A stretch of DNA of 64,000 nucleotides from Corythucha ciliata (lineage: Eukaryota; Arthropoda; Insecta; Hemiptera; Tingidae). The notes under the pieces are model-generated. The model was not told the DNA's origin. It did not search any database and saw only the letters and a list, made by a program, of their open reading frames with translations. The stretch is from the NCBI GenBank assembly GCA_038030265.1, contig CM075940.1, positions 28,682,940-28,746,939 of the forward strand, read 5' to 3'. Below are positions 1-9,967 of this stretch, piece by piece. Numbering within the stretch: the stretch's first letter is position 1; each line of letters starts with the position of its first letter. Both the position numbers and the translations under genes were made by a program.

Positions 1-720
1 AATTTGCAGTTATAAAGTTGTGAAAAAACGTTAATTCGCGTTTACAAAATGAAGAAAATCACTAATTCGCGGCAAAAATTGAAAAAATCACCAATTAGCG
101 CAGCCAAAATTAAGAAAAACGTTAATTTTCAGTTCAAATTGGGGAAAAAAGCTAATTCTCAGTTAAAAATAGAAAAAATTGCTGATTCGCGGTTGAAATT
201 GAGAAAAATTCTAATTTACGCCAAAAACTGAATGTACGCCAAATGCGGATTCTGAAGGCAACTTTTCAGGCTGAAATTGAAAAAAAGCGCCAATTTATGG
301 CAATAGGTAAAGGAACCGCTAATTCGCGAGTAAACTGAGAAAAATCGCTCATGCATTGCGTATGGTGAACCAAAAAAATCCTAATTCGTGAAAAGTCCCC
401 CTATTTTGCGGCTAATATTGAGGAATACACTTAAAGAAAAACGTTAATTTCCAGCTAAAACTGAGAAAAGTGCTATTCCCTGGTAAAAAAAAATTAAAAA
501 TCGGTAATATGCTGCTAAAATTGAGGAAAACGGCAAAACTCGTGGATAAATAAGAAACATCGTTCACGGGATGAAAACGATACTTAGCTGCTAAAGTTGA
601 GAAAATGCGCAAAACCACTAATCTGCGACTGAAATTGAGAAGAACGATACACTCGGCAAAAATTGAGAAAAGCGCTAATTTGCGGGTAGAGTCCAAAAAC
701 TGCCCTTAACTGAGAGATTG
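1..720 (-). repeat. Degenerate ~28-32-bp minisatellite, family 1
   Basis: About two dozen diverged copies of a unit close to GCTAATTCGCGGCTAAAATT followed by GAGAAAAATC are strung head to tail. The opposite-strand form is CTCAATTTTAGCCGCGAATT. The same family recurs at 1310-1720, 19640-20470 and 53640-54600. Because the period is near 30 bp, short frames across it encode ~10-residue Lys-rich repeats, but stops and indels are frequent and nothing suggests translation. Confidence 0.9.
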
Positions 721-853
721 ATGTCCAGATTCAAGAGTGTGCTGGCTGGGTGGAATGATGACTAACATGTGAAGTTACCCCCCTCTCCTAACCCGGGCGA
801 GATTTCAATCTGATCCCTCCCCCCCCCAGGACAAATTCCTACCTACGCCACTG
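1..853. mobile_element. hAT-type non-autonomous element, right end, carrying a minisatellite
   Basis: The stretch ends at 853 in CCTACCTACGCCACTG. Read on the other strand it begins CAGTGGCGTAGGTAGG, the terminus style of many arthropod hAT-type MITEs, preceded by a C/G homopolymer. The left end lies outside the window, so the target duplication (expected ACTCTGAC after 853) cannot be checked. Most of the interior is the ~30-bp array at 1-720. The assignment rests on the terminus and on comparison with the complete array-bearing element at 53054-54701. No transposase is visible. Confidence 0.5.
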
Positions 854-854
854 A

Positions 855-1110
855 CTCTGACCACAAAGTCTTCTAACCACAAAAAGATCAAATGTCACAA
901 ACGAAAAGATAAAACTGTAACCGCAAAATGTACTGACCTCAAAGTGCTGTAACCAAAAAAAAAAAACTCGATCCACAAAAAGCTCCAACCACGAAATAGG
1001 TCTAACCACAAAAATCTCTAACCTAAAATGCTCTAAGCACAAAATGCTCCAACCACAAACTGCTCACCATAAAAACCCCAACATGCTCTAACCTCAAAAA
1101 GTTGTAATTA
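855..1110 (+). repeat. Short-period minisatellite, family 2 (CTAACCACAAAA type)
   Basis: A 16-19-bp unit close to CTCTAACCACAAAATG is repeated about a dozen times with substitutions. The reverse complement (TGTGGTTGGAGCTTT) forms the array at 40200-40515, so the family exists at two loci in opposite orientation. It starts directly at the end of the hAT-type element. Confidence 0.85.
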
Positions 1111-1309
1111 AAGGTGAATCAGCAGGTATTTAGGTCCAAAATTGCAAATTTTGATTTTATAGTTTAATGGGGTGATTTTCGATCTTTCGTATCAGGATAA
1201 TACAATGTGCTTAGAGCTCATTTGTATTGTCTTCATTAATTCTTACGTCGACGAGCTCCCAGCACATTCTATTCTGCTGGTTTTATCCGCCGTTTAAGCC
1301 ACAAATTTC

Positions 1310-1720
1310 TCAATTGTAGCCACGAAGGAGTGTTTTTTCTCAACTTTACCCGAAAATTAGCGTTTTTCTCAATTTCGGCCATGTGTCTTGTGTCTTGCTT
1401 GTCTCAACTTCAGCCGCGGATTAGCAGTATACCCCCCCCCCCGTCACACCCATAGCCTTCAATCTGGCGCATTTTCTCAACTTTAGCAGCAAAGTAGCAT
1501 TTGGAAGAGTGTGGAAAGCACACGAAAACTTATTTTAAAACTTGAGAAAATAGCTAATTCGCTAATGAAATTGACCAAAAGCTCTACTTAGCAGCTAAAA
1601 TTGGAACAATCCTATTTCGCGGACTCAACTGAGAAGAATCCCGAATTAATTCGCGGCTAATATTGTGATAGATTTGTTAATTTGCGGATAAAGTATAAAA
1701 AATCACTATGTTTTTCGACA
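1310..1720. repeat. Family 1 minisatellite containing an orientation switch
   Basis: From 1310 to about 1500 the units read TTCTCAACTTTAGCC...AATTAGCG. From about 1530 to 1720 they read in the opposite sense (TTGAGAAAATAGCTAATTCG). A C-rich run near 1432-1442 and a short unrelated spacer lie between. The array therefore contains an internal inversion or the joining of two arrays. Confidence 0.75.
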
Positions 1721-1743
1721 AAATTGTGTGGAGGACCCCACGA

Positions 1744-2731
1744 TACTTCCATGTTCCCGTCATTCGCTTACAACATGCCTTTCACATTAAACAATTCCGA
1801 GTGATTAATCATTAAAACTCACCCATCAAAATTAATTAATTTGCCCTAGCCTGTTCTGAAGTTCTGTTCTCATAAAAATGCCAAAGTTCTGAAATTTGCT
1901 GGAAAGAGCTCTATGCGTCTCCCCCAACGATTGATGCAATGATAACACACAAAAAAATTTGAACACATAAATTCTAACGACGTGACGAATAATGAATTTT
2001 GTAGCCTAATATAGTTCTCTTTAACGGTAACTATCAATTTATAATATTCAACACGATCAATGAATGAAATAATGGACACAATTCGATCAATAAGACACTT
2101 GCTAAAACTCAAAATAATCGAAGAGATACGAATCTTCGAATTCATCCTCATTAATTTGTTTAAAAAATTAATTTATAAATAACCAAATTGAATTTCGAAA
2201 AAATGGCCAGTTCATCGATGGGGAATTTTGTTGTGGTCATTTTAAGCCATCATGAGAGGAAATCGACTAAAATTCTGATAGGAGATAGGTTTGGGGCGAA
2301 AACAGAGCTGAAACGCATTCCAAACCTTAGCAACTGTACCGCTCAACAAATCTTATTAAAATTTTAGCCGCGTCTTCTAGGAACCTAGATGACGATTTTG
2401 AGCGATCGATCATCAAATTTTATAATATTCTCTTGGAATTATAAGGGTCCAACCGTTTTTACTTACTAACACATTTGTTATAATATCTTACAAATCGCTC
2501 AACCAATCGTTTTCAAATTTTACGGGGTACATCTAGAGATGAAGACACAACTTTTGAGCCATCACTCGTCCAGATCTGTCGAGAAAAAAGTGGACGACGG
2601 ACGGACGGCAGACGCCATACTGAAAATCGAGATTTAGGCGTTTTCGGGGTCCAGGAACACGAATCTGGTGTCAGCTAAAAAATTTTTGTTTGCCATTACC
2701 AAACTTCCTTCCCTACGGGAACATGGAAGTA
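1744..2731. mobile_element. ~1-kb element bounded by a perfect 17-bp inverted repeat
   Basis: TACTTCCATGTTCCCGT at 1744-1760 is matched exactly in inverted orientation at 2715-2731. The interior (988 bp overall) has no long reading frame and is AT-rich, with a GACGGACGGACGG motif near 2594. Outside the 17 bp the arms drift apart, but traces of similarity (GAGGA on both sides) hint at a longer imperfect terminus. I could not find a convincing target duplication, so the superfamily is open. Confidence 0.65.
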
Positions 2732-2759
2732 AAATGGAAATCCTCAGAATACTGCTACT

Positions 2760-3295
2760 GTGACTAGCGGAATTGTCTACAAACAAGACTGTCGAGGAGG
2801 GATTCTAAGAGAGCTTCAGTGACGCGGATCACGGTTGAAGATATAGAAGTACTGGTTCGCTCGACTTCTGGAGTACCTAGTTTGTCTATACGCTGGAGGA
2901 GCAGTTTCATGGTCAAGCCAGAGACAAGCAACAGTGTGGCCTTTTGAACAAGCGAAGCTGATATAGTCGCAGCGAGCGAAGCAGCTAGAGAAGTCGTTTG
3001 GCTCAAGAGCTTACTAGGAGCCATCACTCGAATGGAAGCGATTCTTACTCTTTTCGTTGGTAATGAAGCCGCGGTTCGACTATCGAACAATTCAGAGTTT
3101 CACAAACGAACAAAGCATATCAAAAGACGAAGCATTTCTTTGTGAGGGAGCTTGTTACAAAAGGCGAAATTCAAGTAACTCGAATTTCAACTGAATTTAA
3201 AAGTAGCCGATATTATGATCAAGCCTCTTCACAAACCCCGTCTCGACAACCTATCTCGGAAAATGGGGTTAAATACTTCGTTGCCATGGTGACAT
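2760..3295 (+). pseudogene. Copia-type RNase H and pol C-terminus, degraded
   Basis: Plus-strand translation with frame changes gives the RNase H region of a Ty1/copia polyprotein: a TSEA-like motif, then AAREVVWLKSLLG, then a region matching the usual DN.A...K.RTKHI block (here NEAAVRLSNN and KRTKHIKRR), then the C-terminal RELV.KGEI segment. Everything upstream (gag, protease, integrase, RT) is missing, so this is a 5'-truncated copy. Several stops and indels make it non-functional. The copia 3' LTR begins just downstream. It is unrelated in position and strand to the larger copia element at 10386-14710. Confidence 0.75.
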
Positions 3296-3325
3296 TAAAA
3301 AAAAAAAAAAATTAAGAAGGGAGAG

Positions 3326-3500
3326 TGTTGAGAAAAATATTTTCATTTTTTGTTTTTAATGACACATGTTTTTTTGATTGGTCAACCCCTTTAGAGTTTT
3401 TTGAAGAAAACCAATAAAAGAAAAAGTTCTTTGTTTATTCGATCTGATACTAGAGCTTTTAAGCTCTCGTTAATAGTATTATTAAAAAAAAAAAAAAAAA
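3326..3500 (+). mobile_element. Copia LTR segment ending in poly(A)
   Basis: A purine tract (AAGAAGGGAGAG) ends at 3325, and TGTTGAGAAAAATA starts there as an LTR should. AATAAAAG lies at 3414-3421. The sequence then runs into about 17 A residues at 3484-3500 with no CA-ended LTR terminus. The segment has the layout of U3-R followed by a poly(A) tail. Confidence 0.6.
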
Positions 3501-3739
3501 AACACGAACCACATGCTACACAACTTTCATTTGAGCCCCATTGATGGAAAACAGGTAGAGACAAGTATAAAATCGTTACACATCGTCACCAGTTTCATTT
3601 ATATTCCAAATTTACAGGGGCGTTTCATTTGAGGACGCGCGGGAAAGGGGAATTCTGTCGTCTGAGTGTGAACAAGCAATTAATGACCATCGTCAGACTG
3701 AATTTGAGTAAATGAAATAATAAAATAATTCCAAACGCG

Positions 3740-4285
3740 TTATAAATTTAAACGAACTGGTTCTCTTATTCGTCTACCGAATCTTGATCTTCTTTCCTCT
3801 GGTTGTTGTGATGATTGGCGGTTGTCCTCCTCTGGCAGCTGTTCTCTGATTTCGTTACTCCCCGTTTCTTGGTCTTGTAGCTCCGGCTCGTTAAGTGCAG
3901 GTGGTTCTGAATTAATGGGGTCATCCCAAATCCACCGATAATCTTTGCTACCGCTTTGTAACGTTGCTGTGCAGGGTTTTAAATGAATCCTATTCCTTTT
4001 GTAAGTTCGTCCGTTGACGCTTACTAAGTACGATCTTGTGCTCAACTTTTGCAGTACCTCACCTCTTCATCAATCGGGTGCTGTTGGCGAACTTGGGTTA
4101 AGAAAAACCCGAACAGATTGCCCTTGTTCCAAAGTCGGGAGGGTTCTTGCCGATCGATCATACGACTTCTTGTAAGCTTCTTTTTCTTTCCTCTTTCTCT
4201 CCGAGCAACTGAATGGTCGACATTTGAATCACCGACGGCACATAAACTTGGCAAAATGATTCTGAGCTTTCAGCCAAACATCAAT
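3740..4285 (-). pseudogene. Ty3-1 integrase C-terminal tail, frameshifted
   Basis: Downstream of the pol stop, minus-strand frames at 4254-4042 and 4045-3740 carry a basic Lys/Arg-rich stretch, then YLVSVNGRTYKRNRIHLKP, typical of the post-catalytic integrase domain (a variant of the GPY/F region). An acidic, Pro/Gln-rich tail ends in RRSRFGRRIREPVRLNL, the usual R-rich terminus of this group. Two frame changes separate these parts from the catalytic core. Confidence 0.7.
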
Positions 4286-6448
4286 TCAGCAGGACTGAAT
4301 GTCATTTTTTTGAGCAGAAGGTGTGTTTCTCCACGTAAGTAGGGCTTCGTATATGTCTTCGCCTCTACTCTCCAACTTTAAAAGACGTTTGACGAGCTTC
4401 ACAGCAGACTCAGCCTTGCCGTTGGACTGTTGATGATGGGGTGACGAAGTCTTCAGCGTAAAATTCCAATCTTTAGAAAACCGCTGGAATTCGCGGGACT
4501 TGAAATTCGAACCATCATCTGTAAAAACAATTTTAGGCACCCCATACCTAGCGAAATAATTCTTCAAGGCCTTTATTGTTTCTTCAGAGCCTTGATCTTC
4601 CAATTCGGCCCACTCAAAAAAAGACGAAAAATAGTCACAGGCAACGAGATAGTTCTTTCCGTTAAACTGCAGCAAATCAACGCCTATTTCTAACCAAGGA
4701 ACACACGTCGTCTCTCTGAGAACAAGTGGTTCTTTTTGATTCCGCGCCACATCTAAATACTCGTCCATTGAACACGCTTTAGCATATCTTTGAATGTCAT
4801 CAGACATTTTCAGCCAAAACACACGAGTTTTTGCTAGACGTAAATCAGCTTCACCGCTCTTATGACCCTTGTGAAGTTTCTTCATGATTGTGTTCCGCAG
4901 GCCGAATGGAACGAAAATTTGCTGATTTTTAATTACAATGCCGTCTGACGAAGTGATTTGCTCTCGAATTTTCCACCAATCTCGCATTTTTGGTGGCACC
5001 GACTTTTCATCCTCAGGCCAACCGCTTTCTGTGAACTGTAGTAACAGCTTCCCTTCTTCGTCCTGTTGGGTGTAGTCATGAATGGTGCTCAGCGTTGGGT
5101 CACTGATCGCCAACCCTATTAAAGGATTTGTTTCTTCCATCACTTTAGCAATTATTAGATCAGATTCATTCCCACCCGTAGGCAACCGAGACATGGCATC
5201 AGCAATACAGACGTCGGTTCCTTTGGTAAACTGCACTTTAACGTCGAAGTCAACGAGCTGCAATAGCATACGTTGGATTCTTTTGGGAGTATCACACAGA
5301 TTACGTTTGAATATAACCTCGAGTGGTTTGTGATCTGTTTGAACAAGTACCTCTCGGCCAAAAATGTATTGTTCGAAGCGCTTCATCCCGAAAAGAATTG
5401 CTAGGGTCTCTTTCTCGATCTGTGCATATTTTGTCTCGCTCTTGGTTAAGGTGCGGGATGCGTAAGCGACAGGTCTACCATTTTGGATTAGAGCAGCCCC
5501 CAATCCATAGCTGCTAGCGTCCATTTGAAGAGTAATGCTATTCGATGCGTCAAAATATTTGAGAGTAGGTGCATTTTGCAACTTATCTTTTAACAAAATC
5601 CAGGAACCCTCCATTTCATCTGTCCATTCACCACTATAGGCTCTCAATGGGGCTGCCTTTTGCGATAAACCCGGTACAAATTTCGACAAATAGTTGACCA
5701 TGCCGAGAAACGACAACGTCTGAGACGCGTCTTGAGGACGAGGCATTTCCTTGATCGCTCGGATTTTTTCAGGGTCTGCTTTGAGTCCACTGGACGTGAA
5801 AATATGTCCCATGTAGCGTATTTCTGATTTCGCGAAGACACATTTGTTTTTGTTCAATCGCCGATTTCGTTCTTTGGCTCGCTGAAATACAGCCTCGACC
5901 TTTTTGTCATGATCTTTCATCACTTCCGCCTGAGTGTTTCCTTCACCATAAATCAAAATATCGTCTGCGATCGCAATGACACCTGATAACCCATCCATGA
6001 TGTCGTAAATTCTCCTTTGGAATTCCTCTGGAGCCACAGAAATCCCAAACGGACATTTATTATAGCAATAACGACCGTAAGGCGTCCAAAACGTAGTCAA
6101 TTCTTGGGATTCTTTGGCTAAAGGTATTTGAAAAAATCCATTTTTTGCATCGACCACACTAAAAACTTTGGCTTTTGCGAGTAGTGGTGTGACTTCTTCT
6201 ACAGTAGGAGTTATGAAACGATTTCTGATCAAAGACGCATTCAAATGCTTTGGGGCAATGCACAAGCGGTTCTTTTTTGGTCCCATTATAAAAACCATGT
6301 TTGTGGTCCATTGGGTAGCATGATTAACTTTTCGTATAATACCGTTTTTTTCTAACTGATCTAATTCTGCCTTTATTTTGCTGCGTATGCCGACGGGAAA
6401 TCTTCTTGGTGACTCAATCACTGGAACAGCGTCTTCACGAAGCTGCAA
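4286..6448 (-). CDS. pol: Ty3-1 Pol: RT, RNase H and integrase
   Basis: This 720-residue frame is the longest in the window. Reverse transcriptase spans about 1-230, with the first Asp in VVDAKNGF (residue 100) and the catalytic box IADD (160-163, usually YxDD). RNase H is about 300-420 (QMDASSYG, IEKE, QTDHKPL). The integrase zinc region has HKGHK but only one of the two expected Cys (C559). The DDE core is intact by spacing: D591, D644, E680 with 35 residues between the last two. The frame ends at 4286, and the integrase tail continues in another frame. Family knowledge assigns the roles; enzymatic activity is not shown. Confidence 0.9.
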   Translation of the reverse strand: MQLREDAVPVIESPRRFPVGIRSKIKAELDQLEKNGIIRKVNHATQWTTNMVFIMGPKKNRLCIAPKHLNASLIRNRFITPTVEEVTPLLAKAKVFSVVDAKNGFFQIPLAKESQELTTFWTPYGRYCYNKCPFGISVAPEEFQRRIYDIMDGLSGVIAIADDILIYGEGNTQAEVMKDHDKKVEAVFQRAKERNRRLNKNKCVFAKSEIRYMGHIFTSSGLKADPEKIRAIKEMPRPQDASQTLSFLGMVNYLSKFVPGLSQKAAPLRAYSGEWTDEMEGSWILLKDKLQNAPTLKYFDASNSITLQMDASSYGLGAALIQNGRPVAYASRTLTKSETKYAQIEKETLAILFGMKRFEQYIFGREVLVQTDHKPLEVIFKRNLCDTPKRIQRMLLQLVDFDVKVQFTKGTDVCIADAMSRLPTGGNESDLIIAKVMEETNPLIGLAISDPTLSTIHDYTQQDEEGKLLLQFTESGWPEDEKSVPPKMRDWWKIREQITSSDGIVIKNQQIFVPFGLRNTIMKKLHKGHKSGEADLRLAKTRVFWLKMSDDIQRYAKACSMDEYLDVARNQKEPLVLRETTCVPWLEIGVDLLQFNGKNYLVACDYFSSFFEWAELEDQGSEETIKALKNYFARYGVPKIVFTDDGSNFKSREFQRFSKDWNFTLKTSSPHHQQSNGKAESAVKLVKRLLKLESRGEDIYEALLTWRNTPSAQKNDIQSC

Positions 6449-6505
6449 TTTAAGTTCGCCTATTTCGCCTACGGTAGTCTCATCAAAAATTTCTTTGAAT
6501 TTTTC

Positions 6506-7534
6506 TTATTGAACTTTTTTAACTTCAACGCTGGAGTGGTGACAAACCAAATCCATCCCAAGTGAAGCCTTGAGGCCCAAGATTATATCATCGTGTTTTG
6601 TAATCAGGAATCTTGCCTTGTAAGTCTTGTCATCGTGCATAACACGTAAAATGCACTCACCTTCCGACCGTTCTCGTTGCCCATTAAAGTAACGCAGCAT
6701 TTGCCCCGATGGTGTGATAACCGGCTGCGATCGAAGGCTCTTTATTTGCTTCCAGCCAATTAGGTTGCAGGAGGCGCCGGTGTCTATCTGCGCGACGCAT
6801 TCCGTACCATTGATGACAACCTCAACCATGAGTCTGTTAGCTTGTTTTGCCGAGCTGATGTTCATAATGCTTTCCTCACTGTCCGACAGCACCGAACAGC
6901 TGCCTTGTGCCTCTCGAGAATTGACTGCCTTGACCATTTGCATCGACGAACGACACACCACAGCGAAGTGGTCCCGTTTGCCACAATTCATGCAACTTTT
7001 CCCAAACGCCGGGCATTTATTTTTGTCAAATATGTGCCGTTTACCACAAAATTTGCAGTCTCTTTCGTTGAGTTTATGTTGACGACCACTTGGCGACTGC
7101 TTTGATTTCGAGGTTCGAGATAGTTTGTTGACAATTTCGTCTCCGAGCTGCTGGCTCATGCTAGACAATAGCTTGGTCGTCTCTTCAATTGCAGCGGCCT
7201 CATCAACAACTTTGGAGAGCGTCAACTTCCGTTGTTGCAGTAGCCTTCTACGGAAATCATGGTCGCGGATTCCCACTACAAACCTATCACGTACCATTTC
7301 TTCTTCAAGTACTCCAAAATCGCAAGAGCCTGCCTTTTCTTTCAAAATTCTCAAAAATTCAGAAAACGACATTCCCTCCTCCTGATAAAGTGAGAAAAAA
7401 ACGCACCTTTCGTAAACGACATTCTTTTGAGGGGTTATTTCGGCATCAAGAGCTGCAATGATTCTGTCAACCTTTTCTTCTTCTAGGAGTTTTAATTGCT
7501 TGAGAAGTCGCATACCTTCTCTCCCACAGCGCAT
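6506..7534 (-). CDS. gag: Ty3-1 Gag-protease (retrotransposon)
   Basis: The 342-residue frame encodes the second half of a Gag capsid and nucleocapsid, then a retropepsin. Paired zinc knuckles lie around residues 160-195: a variant CKFCGKRHIF...C and a canonical CMNCGKRDHFAVVC. The aspartic protease active site is QIDTGASCN near residue 255, with a second conserved block IILGLKASLGMD near 320. The Met used is probably not the true start, because Gag normally extends ~100 residues further and the upstream DNA is short. A single TAA separates this frame from pol in the same reading frame. The products would package and process element RNA in the cytoplasm. Confidence 0.85.
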   Translation of the reverse strand: MRCGREGMRLLKQLKLLEEEKVDRIIAALDAEITPQKNVVYERCVFFSLYQEEGMSFSEFLRILKEKAGSCDFGVLEEEMVRDRFVVGIRDHDFRRRLLQQRKLTLSKVVDEAAAIEETTKLLSSMSQQLGDEIVNKLSRTSKSKQSPSGRQHKLNERDCKFCGKRHIFDKNKCPAFGKSCMNCGKRDHFAVVCRSSMQMVKAVNSREAQGSCSVLSDSEESIMNISSAKQANRLMVEVVINGTECVAQIDTGASCNLIGWKQIKSLRSQPVITPSGQMLRYFNGQRERSEGECILRVMHDDKTYKARFLITKHDDIILGLKASLGMDLVCHHSSVEVKKVQ

Positions 7535-7600
7535 TTTAGGGGTTCAGGCACGGGTAACGTTGAGAACATCGTGGAGCACGTACCTGTGCGTGTTCTCAGC

Positions 7601-7616
7601 ACTCTGACACCATGTT
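7601..7616 (-). promoter_or_regulatory. Putative primer-binding site and LTR end of Ty3-1
   Basis: On the minus strand AAAAACA is followed directly by TGGTGTCAGAGT, the usual arrangement of an LTR ending in CA and a tRNA-complementary TGG-starting primer site. It lies ~70 bp upstream of the gag frame. The full LTR could not be delimited without a second copy. Confidence 0.5.
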
Positions 7617-9529
7617 TTTATGCAAATAATAAAATAAATTAAAGTAAAATAATCGGCATTCGAGCAGTGAGATTGTATTTGATACACCCGCCTCCATAAC
7701 CTACTCATTTGTGTAGTAGTCTTTTTTTGTAACATAGCAACACACCAACAAAATCAATTTCACTTTCTTCATCAGTTTGGCGGTTGATACAAAAAAAAAA
7801 AAAAACTTTAAAGCACGTGTCTCGTGGACGAAATTGTATATCTTAACATGCCCATTGTACAACCAAAATAACTTCAAGGATGATGTACCCATCAGACTTG
7901 TGATAGAACTTGAAACTAAACAAATTCTTGAGAGGTCAAGACAGAAATAATTTACCTGAGTGTCTACCAGCTTTACAGTTATCTCACGTTCTGGAATTTT
8001 ATATTTCTGTTTTCCCCAGAACTGTCTATTTCCGTTTTTTTTAGGAGTTACATGATTTTTTATTCATCTGTGACACGGAATCTACTTGGCACCCGAATTA
8101 GTTTTGTCTAGCGACTTTTTTCATGCTAATTCAAACTGTCTGGGTGTTGCCCATAAATATTTGTACAGAACGCTGCCTTTTCTAGAAATGAGTGTGGAAT
8201 CCTCACGGGGTGATGACTTTGATGTTTGACGCCTGCATCAATTTTCCGGTCTAAATCTGTGAACTTTGAAGTTAGTTGAAAAGTTTCTCGGGTATTACTG
8301 AGGCTATAATTTGTTTAAATGGGCTAAAACTAGAACGTTATTTAACCTTAATAATTAGATAGCTATTATTCGTTCAACGGGTGAAATAGTCAATCTTCGA
8401 TTGTTGCAGGCTTTAAATGACGTCCGGACCATGAATTGGTATTAACTCGATTATAGTCTCGTTAGGGAGTGAAATTCGTTGCTCATTTACACTCTTTATT
8501 TAGCTCTTCATTAAGCCTAGTCCCAATATAAAAAAATAATAATGAAAAAATAGCGAATGAAACTTTTAAAAAGAAAAAAAAGAGGAATTGTACGACATCA
8601 GTAGGTGAAACGATATTGGATTACGGACAATTTATTTTATTTGGAATCCCCAACTTGCTTGAAAAGAATATCTTACTTAATGACAAAATAGCTGTAACTA
8701 TAGCTATCTCTTCCGCTATAGCGAAAGGATGTATGCGAAGATAAATGAATCACCTGTCACTATCAACCAGCCGCGCCCTTCTTTTCAAATTTTTAATTCA
8801 GCCTCATTTTTGTCTATTAATCCTTTTCTTTTGGCTACTAATAATGCCTTTTGCTAAATAAAATACACTTCGATTTAGTTGTTGGACTTTTTCAGTACTT
8901 TTGTGGTGTTGTTTTTTCAGACTGAATATATTATTAGTTAGAAAATTTAATTTTGTGTACCTGAAAATGATAATGAGTCGAACAAGAAATAATAAAACTT
9001 TATGCGCATAAAGCGAACTGCAGTGTATAGGCAAGGCTTGATAATTACTCGTCTTTCCTAATGTTTTACGGCGTTATTTACGTTCATTACCTGTTTGTAT
9101 CAAGGGCTTACACGATATTTAATCCGTCTCGAGAACTAAGGCTCGTTAATTAGTCAATAAATAGAAACAATATCCAGCCGTGGAGCAACGTAAGTCACGA
9201 TCAAAAGTCAACTTTCTGCCATAGTCAAAAGCCTTGGTGTAATTAACTTTCAGGGAGAAATCTGCTTGTGTCTGTGCAACAGCTTAGGCCTGTGACTTGG
9301 CTCAGAGACTCCCTGTTCAAAATACTGATTAATTTCCCCTTATGGGAAAAAACATTGTATTATTGTTATTGTAAAAAAAAACCTTTGAACAATTAGAGCA
9401 AAAAATCTTCGTTTTCATTTTCTTTCCGTTCTCTTCACAGTCGTTCTTAACTGAACCATCGTCAAAAATTCTGGTCCTCCGGGTGGTGAGATACAGCTAG
9501 AAGAGTATTGGCTTTGAATTCGTCAATTT
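7617..9529. other. AT-rich stretch without recognisable genes
   Basis: This stretch holds an A-run near 7792-7805 and AT-rich sequence with no frame longer than about 80 codons. Part of 7617-7900 is presumably the 5' LTR of Ty3-1 and part of 9290-9480 the 5' LTR of the BEL/Pao element, but neither boundary can be placed. I recognise nothing else. Confidence 0.6.
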
Positions 9530-9850
9530 TCGCTTCGTCGCAGTAGTTTCATCGCAGTTTTGCTGCGATCCGTCGCTGTCATCTCATAAATTTTTCGAGC
9601 GAATCGTAGCTGTCAAATTCATCATTATTCGGGTTTTTTTTTTCTCGCAGTTATTTCATCGCATTTTTCAAGCGAACCGTCGCATCAATTAATCACTCTC
9701 ACTTTGTTTTCGCAGCTATATTTCATTGCAATTTGTCGAGCGTCCCATCGCTGTTAACATCACATTTCATTTCGTCGCAATCTTTGCATCAATGTTTGAG
9801 CGATCCGTTGCTGTCAATTCTTTAGTTTTCGTCGTCATTGTCGCATACGT
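9530..9850 (+). repeat. Tandem ~65-80-bp repeats in the BEL/Pao leader
   Basis: Four or five diverged units share TCGCAGTTATTTCATCGCA, then TTTTTCGAGCGATCCGTCGCTGTCAA. They lie directly upstream of the Gag ATG at 9968. A tandem-repeated leader in an LTR element often reflects copied promoter or packaging segments; that role is inference here. Confidence 0.75.
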
Positions 9851-9967
9851 GTACTTTGCGCGGACTTCCATACGTTCTATTTTTCACTCGATCATCGGAA
9901 AAAGTAGTAATCGTTCCATCGTACTATTTTCATTTTGTACACTGTTTCATTCATCATTGTTTTTCAA

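Larger units (their letters stand above)
3740..7616 (-). mobile_element. Ty3/gypsy element Ty3-1 (minus strand)
   Basis: The order on the minus strand is: LTR end and primer-binding site near 7612, gag-protease 7534-6506, RT-RNase H-integrase 6448-4286, and a shifted C-terminal tail to 3740. No env frame is present. The RNase H and surrounding pol sequence resemble those of Ty3-5 at 45277-57050 (shared YAQIEKE and RFxQYIFG blocks), so the two belong to one lineage. A matching 3' LTR was not found between 3500 and 3740, so the 3' end is probably lost. Confidence 0.85.

Noticed and set aside
49..231. 60-codon Lys-rich frame with a ~10-residue period
   Set aside because: The period is that of the 30-bp minisatellite; neighbouring units break the frame, so it is a by-product of the repeat.
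3500..3740. 3' LTR of Ty3-1
   Set aside because: No purine tract and no match to the sequence upstream of the primer-binding site at 7601-7616.
6714..7461. Several plus-strand frames of 86-122 codons
   Set aside because: They are antisense to the Ty3-1 gag-protease frame and carry no motifs.
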